DNA of 64,000 bases, taken from NCBI RefSeq assembly GCF_002798015.1, contig NZ_PGTZ01000006.1, positions 868,001 through 932,000 of the forward strand, in the 5' to 3' direction. The notes under the pieces were generated by a model. The model ran no database searches, had not been told where the DNA came from, and saw only the letters and a program-made list of their open reading frames with translations. This DNA comes from Luteimicrobium subarcticum (GTDB lineage: Bacteria; Actinomycetota; Actinomycetes; Actinomycetales; Cellulomonadaceae). Below are positions 43,069-49,074 of the stretch, piece by piece. A program made the position numbers and the translations under genes. The stretch's first letter is position 1. The number at the start of each line of letters is the position of its first letter.

Positions 43069-43104
43069 TCGTGCTGGTCTGTCGTGCTGGTCTGTCGTGC
43101 TCGG
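43069..43104. repeat. 13-bp tandem repeat upstream of terD (B)
   Basis: TCGTGCTGGTCTG at 43069-43081 and 43082-43094, then a partial third copy. It fills the 80-bp spacer between the 43112 gene and terD (B). A similar short-repeat spacer (GGTTCGGT units, about 42387-42410) precedes the DUF475 gene. Confidence 0.7.
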
Positions 43105-43111
43105 TGGCGGG

Positions 43112-43921
43112 TCAGCTGCCGCCGAGCGGGGTGTCCGCGCTGCGCCACGTGAGCTCGCGGTAGCCGAACGCGCCGGCCACCTCACGCAGTCCGCCCTCGA
43201 CGACGAGGTCCTCCGCCCGCAGGACGAGCGCGCCGCGCACCCGGTAGGCGCTCAGGGCGACGAGGTCCGTCGAGGGGGCCGCGGACCCGGCGGGCGTCCG
43301 CGTGTCCGTGCGCATCGGGACCTCGAGGCGCGCGCCGCCGACCGTCCGGACGACGAGCACCCCGTCGAACCGGGTGCCGCGGACGGCGACGAGGAACCGC
43401 TCCAGGTCGCGCACCAGGCGCAGGTCGAGCTGGATCTTGTTCCCCGTGAGGCTCACGACGGGTCGGCGGTGGTCGGGGGCGAACCCCGGCTCGGGCCCGC
43501 GCAGGACGCCCTGGGTGCCGCCGAGCTCGTACAGCACCGCGAGCCCGGACGGGACCGCGGTCTCGAGCGTCAGGACGAGCCCGCCGACGCCGCTCGTGAC
43601 CCGGCCGAGCTGCACGACGGGGGTGTCGTCGTCGAGGACGAGCCGCTCCCCCGGTCCGAGCCGGCGCAGACCGCCGAGCAGCGGGGCGAGCGGCTCACGG
43701 CCGGGCGCGGCGGGAGCTGCGGCACCCGCCGGCGGCGCGAGGTCGAGGACGGCCGGTGCTGCGGGGACGACGGAGGCCACCGGGCCGGGCGCTGGCGGCG
43801 TGAGGTCCAGCACCGGCGCGGGCTCCGCGACGGGGCGCGGGCGCGCCCGGTGGCGCAGGAAGGCCAGGTCGGGGCGCGGCGGCGCCGTCGTCGGGTCGAG
43901 GACGGTCGCGGGCGCGCTCAC
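43112..43921 (-). CDS. Unknown Ter-linked protein
   Basis: The 269-residue product has a Pro/Ala-rich N-terminal half (about 1-95: DLTPPAPGPVASVVPAAP and similar) and a compact beta-rich C-terminal half (LDDDTPVVQLGRV, LAVLYELGGTQGVL, NKIQLDLRLVRDLERFLVAV, VVRTVGGARLEVPM). The C-terminal half could be a degenerate TerD-like sandwich, but I cannot assign it. No signal peptide or TM helix. Its GTG overlaps the stop of the terD (C) gene by 4 nt, so translation is coupled to telA-hyp-terD upstream. The tight coupling suggests a core component of the complex. Confidence 0.78.
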   Translation of the reverse strand: MSAPATVLDPTTAPPRPDLAFLRHRARPRPVAEPAPVLDLTPPAPGPVASVVPAAPAVLDLAPPAGAAAPAAPGREPLAPLLGGLRRLGPGERLVLDDDTPVVQLGRVTSGVGGLVLTLETAVPSGLAVLYELGGTQGVLRGPEPGFAPDHRRPVVSLTGNKIQLDLRLVRDLERFLVAVRGTRFDGVLVVRTVGGARLEVPMRTDTRTPAGSAAPSTDLVALSAYRVRGALVLRAEDLVVEGGLREVAGAFGYRELTWRSADTPLGGS

Positions 43922-44481
43922 AGCGGCAGCCCGTACTGCTCGGCGACGCCCACGATGCCGGACGAGTACCCCTGCCCGACGACCTTGAACTTCCAGTCGT
44001 CGCGGTGCCGGTAGACCTCGCCGAGCACCACGGCCGTCTCGTGCTGGAACGCCGGCGCGAGGTTCTCGGACGCGACGACCTGCGTGCTGCTCGACGCGTC
44101 GAGCAGGCGCACCCGGCACTCGCGGAGCTGCCCGAGGGTGCGCCGGCGCGGGCTGCCCTCGTTGACGTAGAGGACGACGACGACGCGCGCCACCGCGGCG
44201 GGCACGGCCGCGAGGTCGACCTCGATCTGCTCGGCGTCGTCGCCCAGCGCGGACTCGACCTCGGCGACCGACAGGTCGGTCGACACGGCCTGGTTGAAGA
44301 AGACGAAGTCGTCGGGCGACGTGGCCCGACCGTCGGCGTCGCACAGGATCGCGGCGAGCACGAGGTTCTCGACGAGCGCGTCGTCCGCCCCGGCGTCCCA
44401 GGACACGCCGAGGGCGAGCCGTGCGAGGTCGGGGAGCTCCTTCGTGAGCGCGATGTTCGCGCCACGCACCATGCCGGTCAC
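43918..44481 (-). CDS. terD: TerD family protein (C)
   Basis: The 187-residue protein (MTGMVRGANIALTKELPDLA) has a shorter TerD core. The first acidic site is changed (VLAAILCDADGRATSPDDFVF, lacking DLDAS); the rest is conserved (YVNEGSPRRRTLGQL, DDWKFKVVGQGYSSGI). Calcium binding may be weaker. The GTG start overlaps the preceding stop by 4 nt, and a second start (ATG) lies three codons in. The 3' end overlaps the 43112 gene. It is thus locked inside a four-gene coupled unit starting with telA. Confidence 0.9.
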   Translation of the reverse strand: MTGMVRGANIALTKELPDLARLALGVSWDAGADDALVENLVLAAILCDADGRATSPDDFVFFNQAVSTDLSVAEVESALGDDAEQIEVDLAAVPAAVARVVVVLYVNEGSPRRRTLGQLRECRVRLLDASSSTQVVASENLAPAFQHETAVVLGEVYRHRDDWKFKVVGQGYSSGIVGVAEQYGLPL

Positions 44482-45005
44482 AGGTCGCTCCCGGTGAACT
44501 TCGTCCGGAGGAACGCGCCCTGGATCTCAAGGGCGCGCAGGTCGTCGTCGCGCAGCGCGGCGAGCGTCTCGGTGAGGCTGACGCGCAGCGCCGCGACCTG
44601 CTCGTGGATCTGGCGGACGAGGGCCGCGGCGTCGTGGCCCCCGGTGGCGGCGTCCGCCCGACGCGCCGCCAGGTAGGTCCGGAACGTCGTCGGCAGGTAG
44701 TCGCGCAGGATGGCGTCGAGCGCGACCCGCCCGTGGATGTCGATGCCGCCGCCCACCGGGTCCGACTCGACGTCCGCGTGCCGCAGCACGTCGTCCGCCA
44801 TGTCGAGGATCTGGCGTGCGACGACGACGACTTCACCGGGCGCCTCGCCCGCCGCGGCGTTCACCTCGCGCACGTCCGCGTCGAGGCGTCGGCGCAGGCC
44901 GGCGACGCTGTCGGGCGCGATCGTGGCGATCCCGAGACCTGTGCCGGGCGTCCCGTCGGAGGCAGTGTCGTCCCCGGCGAGGATGCGGGACAGCCAACGG
45001 GGCAT
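44478..45005 (-). CDS. Unknown helical protein between telA and terD
   Basis: The 175-residue, mostly helical, soluble product carries the segments VAGLRRRLDADVREVNAAAG, RQILDMADDVLRHADVE and ILRDYLPTTFRTYLAARR. No known domain is recognised. In firmicutes TelA-type proteins are paired with XpaC-like proteins; this gene occupies the comparable position, and the DYLPTTFRTYL segment is reminiscent of such partners, but the relation is not established. It starts 28 nt after telA and overlaps terD (C) by 4 nt. The short N-terminal MPRWLSRILAG might be amphipathic and contact the membrane. Confidence 0.78.
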   Translation of the reverse strand: MPRWLSRILAGDDTASDGTPGTGLGIATIAPDSVAGLRRRLDADVREVNAAAGEAPGEVVVVARQILDMADDVLRHADVESDPVGGGIDIHGRVALDAILRDYLPTTFRTYLAARRADAATGGHDAAALVRQIHEQVAALRVSLTETLAALRDDDLRALEIQGAFLRTKFTGSDL

Positions 45006-45033
45006 TGCGGCTCAGGCTTCGTTCGGGGGGAGC

Positions 45034-46215
45034 TCAGGCGTCGAGCGAGCGCTGCGCCCGCTCGACGTACGGCTTGGCGCGCTCGATCTGCTGCTCGAGC
45101 TGGCCGATGGTCGCGGCCATCGAGTCGGTCGCCTGGGCGCGGAACGTGTCGATCGCGTCCATCGTGGCGAACACGTTCTCGAACGCGGCCTGCAGCTTGC
45201 CGAGCTCGATGGTCGACTCGGCGGCCTGCTGCTGGATCGCGGCGCCCTGCTGGCGCAGCTGCAGCGACGTCGACTCGATGAGGCTGCTCGTGGTCGAGTT
45301 GAGCGCGTTGACCTGGTCGAGCACGAGCTTCTGCTGGCCGAGCGCCTGCGACACGATGACCGCGGTGCGCAGGGCGGCGATCGTCGTGGTCTGGGCGCGG
45401 TCGACACCGCGGATCAGCTCGAGGTTGTTCTTGCGGACGAGGTCCATCGCGAGGTAGCCCTGCACCGACACGGCCGCCTGCGTCATGACGTCCTGGTGGC
45501 GCTGGCGCACGGCGAACAGGACGTCGGACTTGAGCGCGTCGGCGCCCTCCTGGTCGCCCGCGGCCTCGGTCTGCGCAATCTTGTCGACCACGGCGGCGTC
45601 GAGCGCCTCGAGGTCGACCTTGACCTCGCCGAGCCGGTTCATGGTCTCCCACATCCGGTTGCGCTCGACCTCGATGGCCGCGTTGTCCTTGCGGAGCTCG
45701 TCCTGGCCGGACGCCAGCGCGCGGATGATCGCGTCGATGTGCGACTGCGCCGACTTGTACTTCGCGAAGTACTTGTCGATCGCCTTGCCGCCCGGGAGGA
45801 ACTTGAGGATCTTCTTCGCGCCCGTGAGGTCGGCCCGGTTCGGGTCGAGGTCCGTGACGGTGAGGCGCAGGTCGACGAGCGTCTTGCCGACCTTGCCCTG
45901 CGGGCTCGCGTCGGACCCCTGCGCGGCCGGCCGGTCGAGCATGCGGCTCGAGCCCTGCGCCGACTGGCGGATCTCCTTGTCGCCCATCGCCCCGATGGAC
46001 GTGACCTTCTGCGAGAACGCCGGCGACTTCGGGTCGAGGGCGGAGAGCTCGGAGACGAACGTCGAGGCCTTCTTCTCGGCCTCGGTCTGCTGCTGGGCCG
46101 CGACCGCGGTGTTGGCTGCCGCGATGGTCGCGACGGCCTGCTCCGGGGTGACCAGCGGGGTGGCCGTCGGCGGCTCGAGCAGGAGGGCCGGGGCGGCGTC
46201 GCTCGTCTGAGTCAT
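45034..46215 (-). CDS. telA: TelA/KlaA family toxic anion resistance protein
   Basis: The 393-residue, largely alpha-helical cytoplasmic protein matches the TelA family along its length. Landmarks are LTVTDLDPNRADL, KKILKFLPGGKAIDKYFAKY, VERNRMWETMNRL, QRHQDVMTQAAVSVQGYLAMDLVRKNN and the AALRTAVIVSQALGQQKLVLDQ region. TelA proteins are associated with resistance to tellurite, some antibiotics and other envelope stresses; mechanism is unresolved. It heads a four-gene run (telA, 44478, terD C, 43112). A good promoter lies at 46302-46331, and a 21-bp palindrome sits in the leader. Confidence 0.94.
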   Translation of the reverse strand: MTQTSDAAPALLLEPPTATPLVTPEQAVATIAAANTAVAAQQQTEAEKKASTFVSELSALDPKSPAFSQKVTSIGAMGDKEIRQSAQGSSRMLDRPAAQGSDASPQGKVGKTLVDLRLTVTDLDPNRADLTGAKKILKFLPGGKAIDKYFAKYKSAQSHIDAIIRALASGQDELRKDNAAIEVERNRMWETMNRLGEVKVDLEALDAAVVDKIAQTEAAGDQEGADALKSDVLFAVRQRHQDVMTQAAVSVQGYLAMDLVRKNNLELIRGVDRAQTTTIAALRTAVIVSQALGQQKLVLDQVNALNSTTSSLIESTSLQLRQQGAAIQQQAAESTIELGKLQAAFENVFATMDAIDTFRAQATDSMAATIGQLEQQIERAKPYVERAQRSLDA

Positions 46216-46247
46216 GCGGAAGGTCCCCCTGGGTTCGGCAGGTCGTC

Positions 46248-46268
46248 CGGCGGGTCGTCGACCCGCCG
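46248..46268 (-). promoter_or_regulatory. 21-bp palindrome in the telA leader
   Basis: CGGCGGGTCG-T-CGACCCGCCG is a perfect 10-bp inverted repeat about one base, located between the predicted transcription start (about 46295) and the telA start codon. It could be an operator or an RNA hairpin controlling translation. Confidence 0.5.
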
Positions 46269-46301
46269 CTGCGAAGGATTGGACGAAGGAAATGCGACCG
46301 C

Positions 46302-46331
46302 AACGTATCAGTCGCGATCAGGGAATAACAA
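46302..46331 (-). promoter_or_regulatory. telA operon promoter
   Basis: On the minus strand TTGTTA (46326-46331) and TACGTT (46302-46307) are separated by 18 bp, in the most AT-rich stretch of the Ter cluster. The predicted start leaves an 80-nt leader. Confidence 0.6.
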
Positions 46332-46350
46332 CGGTGCAGTTCATGACCGT

Positions 46351-46404
46351 CGCCCGGCCGCCGCGGCGCCCCTGCGCGGGCGGCGGCGGGGCGGCGGCCG
46401 GGCG
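46351..46404 (-). terminator. Hairpin terminator after terD (D)
   Basis: CGCCCGGCCGCCGC (46351-46364) pairs perfectly with GCGGCGGCCGGGCG (46391-46404), just past the terD (D) stop at 46416 on the minus strand. It insulates the terD E-D pair from the telA operon. Confidence 0.65.
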
Positions 46405-46415
46405 TGGCCCGAGCG

Positions 46416-47012
46416 TCAGGACAGGGTGGCGAGAGCGAGCGCGACGAGCTCGTGCGCGGTCCTCCCGCGCCCCGGCGCGCCGATCGCGGTGAACGCCCAG
46501 CCGGCCGCGGTGCGCGACACGCGCGCCATGACGAGCGCGGTGTGCGGGCCGGAGCCCGTGAGCGTGTAGCGGGCCAGCTCGGCGTCGCGCGCCGCGCTGT
46601 CCACGACGCGCACGTACGCGTTGTCGATCTCGGCGAACGACTCCCCGCTGTACGAGTTCACGGTGAACACGATGTGCTCGACCGACGCGTGGACGGCACC
46701 GAGGTCGACGAGGATCGACTCGTCGTCCCCGTCGCCGGCGCCCGTGAGGTTGTCGCCCGTGTGCTGCAGCGAGCCGTCCTTCGAGCGGAGCTGGCCGAAG
46801 TACACGATGTCGACGACCTTGCCGGCGCTGACGAGCAGCGCCGACGCGTCGAGGTCGATGTCCCGCTCCGTGCGACGGACGCGACCGAACAGGCCACGCG
46901 TCTCGACGACCTTCGCGTCCCACCCGAGCGCCATGCGCACCCGCGTGAGGTCGGTGCCGCGGTCCGGCTTGGACAGGTCGATGGTCTGGCCCTTGGCCAG
47001 CGTGACAGGCAT
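46416..47012 (-). CDS. terD: TerD family protein (D)
   Basis: The 198-residue protein starts MPVTLAKGQTIDLSKPDRG and keeps DIDLDASALLVSAG and GDGDDESILVDL, so both acidic calcium sites are intact. It shares RSKDGSLQHTGDNLTG and ESFAEIDNAYVRVVDSA with copy A; the pair forms one TerD subgroup and copies B and E another. It begins 11 nt after copy E and is followed by a terminator, giving a two-gene unit. Confidence 0.93.
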   Translation of the reverse strand: MPVTLAKGQTIDLSKPDRGTDLTRVRMALGWDAKVVETRGLFGRVRRTERDIDLDASALLVSAGKVVDIVYFGQLRSKDGSLQHTGDNLTGAGDGDDESILVDLGAVHASVEHIVFTVNSYSGESFAEIDNAYVRVVDSAARDAELARYTLTGSGPHTALVMARVSRTAAGWAFTAIGAPGRGRTAHELVALALATLS

Positions 47013-47023
47013 GTCGTCGCTGC

Positions 47024-47614
47024 TCAGGCGGCCTGGAGGCCGTACTCGGCGATGACGCCCGCGAGGCCCGACGTGAAGCCCTGGCCGATGGCCCGGAACT
47101 TCCACTCGCCGCCGTGGCGGTACACCTCTCCGAACACGAGCGCGGTCTCGGTCGAGGCGTCCTCACCGAGGTCGAACGTCACGACCTTCTCGCGGTTGTC
47201 GGCGTCGTCGCCGTCGTACACGCGGATGTACGCGTCCGACACCTGGCCGAACGACTGCCGGCGCCGGTCGGCGTCGTAGATGCTGGCCACGATGACCACG
47301 CGGGAGACGCGCGGGTCGAGCGCCGACAGGTCGACCGTGATCGTCTCGTCGTCGTCGTTGCCCGTGCCGCCGGAGCGCTCGTCACCCTGGTGCACGACCG
47401 CGCCCGTCGGGTCCTGCAGGTTGCCGTAGAAGACGAAGTGCTCGTCCGACAGCGCCCGGCCGCGCTCGTCGACGAGGATCGCCGACGCGTCGAGGTCGAA
47501 CTCGGCGCCGTCCGTGACCCGCGGCTTCCACCCCAGGCCCACGACCGCGTGGGTCATCCCCGGCGCGACCTTCTCGAGCGAGATGTTGCCGCCCTTGGCG
47601 AGCGCGATGGCCAT
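47024..47614 (-). CDS. terD: TerD family protein (E)
   Basis: The 196-residue protein starts MAIALAKGGNISLEKVAPGM, with calcium motifs EFDLDASAILVDERGRALS and GNDDDETITVDL, and ends WKFRAIGQGFTSGLAGVIAE. It is nearly colinear with copy B, implying duplication within the cluster. It is the first gene of the Ter block in transcription order; the promoter at 47670-47699 precedes it, and CGGAGGAC is the ribosome site. Copy D follows 11 nt later. Confidence 0.94.
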   Translation of the reverse strand: MAIALAKGGNISLEKVAPGMTHAVVGLGWKPRVTDGAEFDLDASAILVDERGRALSDEHFVFYGNLQDPTGAVVHQGDERSGGTGNDDDETITVDLSALDPRVSRVVIVASIYDADRRRQSFGQVSDAYIRVYDGDDADNREKVVTFDLGEDASTETALVFGEVYRHGGEWKFRAIGQGFTSGLAGVIAEYGLQAA

Positions 47615-47669
47615 GTGAGTCCTCCGGTGGTGCGTGCGCGAGGGCGTCCTGGGTGCGGGCGCCCGAGGC

Positions 47670-47699
47670 AACCTAGCAAGCCGGGACATGACCCGACAA
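47670..47699 (-). promoter_or_regulatory. terD (E-D) promoter
   Basis: Minus strand: TTGTCG (47694-47699), 18-bp spacer, TAGGTT (47670-47675). The spacer contains a partial palindrome CGGG-TCATGT-CCCG. The start would be near 47663, giving a leader of about 50 nt. Confidence 0.6.
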
Positions 47700-47728
47700 C
47701 GACCGTTCCCTGGGGAGGGGGTGATTTC

Positions 47729-48892
47729 TCAGCAGGCGGCCAGCCGTTCCCACGCCCCCCATCCCGACGCACCCGGCACCTCGCCCTGCGTCCACCAGCG
47801 TGCCCGGTACAGCGCGCCGCCGGACGAGACCGTCGCGCCGCCCGTGTACACCGCGGTGGCTGACCACGCGGCCGCGGTGCAGGCCGTGGACGACGGGGTG
47901 GACGTCGGCGTCGGGGTGGCAGTCGGCGTCGACCCGGCGACCGGCAGCACCGGGACGCCGGGCGTCACGAGCCCGTCTCCTCCGACGACGGTGTTGTCGG
48001 CGTAGACCGTCGTCGGACAGGTCGCGGCGTCGTCGCCGGACACGTCGATCGCGTAGCGACCCGTGCCCTGCGCCCCGGTCAGGTCGGCGCTGTTGCCCTG
48101 GAACACCGTGCCGCAGCCCCACCCGGCGACCTGCGTGTGTGTCTGGAACCCGGCATGGGTGGTGCGGGACCCCCGGTTCCCGACGACGAGCGTCCCGTTG
48201 CCCTTCACGTCGACCCACGAGTCGTCGTAGTTGGCGCCCGTGAGCCCGGTGCCGTCGAACGTGTTGCCCGCGATCACCGCCCCGGTCGTGCCTTCCTTGA
48301 TGTCGACACCCTCGGCGCGCACGAGCGGCCCGATCACGTTGTCGCGGATCGTGGCACGGTCCGAACGGTCCGTGAGGGTGTTCGCCGTCCCGACGTACAC
48401 GCCCTCGCCCATGCCGCGGCCGTCCTGGCCGGTGTCTGTGATCGTGGAGCGCTGCACCGTGCCGTCGCTGCTCGACGTGCGGAAGTGGATGCCCTCCATC
48501 GTGAGGTCGTGGACGAGGACGTCATCGACCGTCACATGGTCGGACGAGTCGATCATCACGCCCTTCTGCCCGTGCTCGACCGTGATGCCGCGCACCGTCC
48601 ACCAGTCCGCGTCGGTGAGCTGGAGGACGTTCCCGCCGCCGCTGCTCGTCCGCAGCACGGCGCCCCGTCCGCCGACGAGGACGACGGGGGCGGCCGCGGT
48701 GCCCGGCCGTCCGCTGACCTTCCAGCTCCCGACGTACGTGCCGTCGGCGAGCCGGATCGTCCGGCCGGGCGTCGCGGCTGCCAACGCCGTCCTGAGCTGG
48801 GCGGCGGTCGCGACGTCGACCGTGTCGCCGGGCGGGGTGACAGCGGGCGGGCTGGTCGCCGCGGTCGCGGGGACGGTGTGGCTCCACGGCAC
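47729..48892 (-). CDS. Beta-helix protein with CBM5/12 module (copy 2), no visible signal peptide
   Basis: A product of about 387 residues is paralogous to the 35727 gene. Shared landmarks are LADGTYVGSWKV, DWWTVRGITVEHGQKGVMI, SSDHVTVDDVLVHDL, QVAGWGCGTVFQGN and CPTTVYADNTVVGG, then a short Thr/Pro linker and a C-terminal CBM5/12 (TAVYTGGATVSSGGALYRARWWTQGEVPG). The beta-helix suggests polysaccharide recognition or cleavage. The 5' end is problematic. The frame stays open into the divergent 49075 gene, but no hydrophobic signal sequence is visible in any frame upstream, and no good ATG exists. I give the GTG at 48892 as a working start; a TTG near 48925 is possible. A lost or replaced signal region is likely. 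Confidence 0.7.
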   Translation of the reverse strand: MPWSHTVPATAATSPPAVTPPGDTVDVATAAQLRTALAAATPGRTIRLADGTYVGSWKVSGRPGTAAAPVVLVGGRGAVLRTSSGGGNVLQLTDADWWTVRGITVEHGQKGVMIDSSDHVTVDDVLVHDLTMEGIHFRTSSSDGTVQRSTITDTGQDGRGMGEGVYVGTANTLTDRSDRATIRDNVIGPLVRAEGVDIKEGTTGAVIAGNTFDGTGLTGANYDDSWVDVKGNGTLVVGNRGSRTTHAGFQTHTQVAGWGCGTVFQGNSADLTGAQGTGRYAIDVSGDDAATCPTTVYADNTVVGGDGLVTPGVPVLPVAGSTPTATPTPTSTPSSTACTAAAWSATAVYTGGATVSSGGALYRARWWTQGEVPGASGWGAWERLAAC

Positions 48893-49074
48893 GACGGTCC
48901 GCGAGGGCGGCGGCGTGGTCAACGCCCGTACGGGGTCACCGCACCGTCGGGCTCCGTGTGGACGGTCCGTGCGCCGCGTCGCAGGCTTCTGGTATCCCTG
49001 GGGTTCCGCGGGAGCAGCGGCTCGACGAGAGCGTCCTGGCCACTCCCGCACGCACAGACGACGCAGGGAGACCC

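Noticed and set aside
39827-47614. Ter gene cluster as a wholly new system
   Set aside because: TerD, DUF475/TerC-type, TelA and the PRT/HAD module are already described for Ter stress systems; only specific linked genes and the flanking arrangement are kept as findings.
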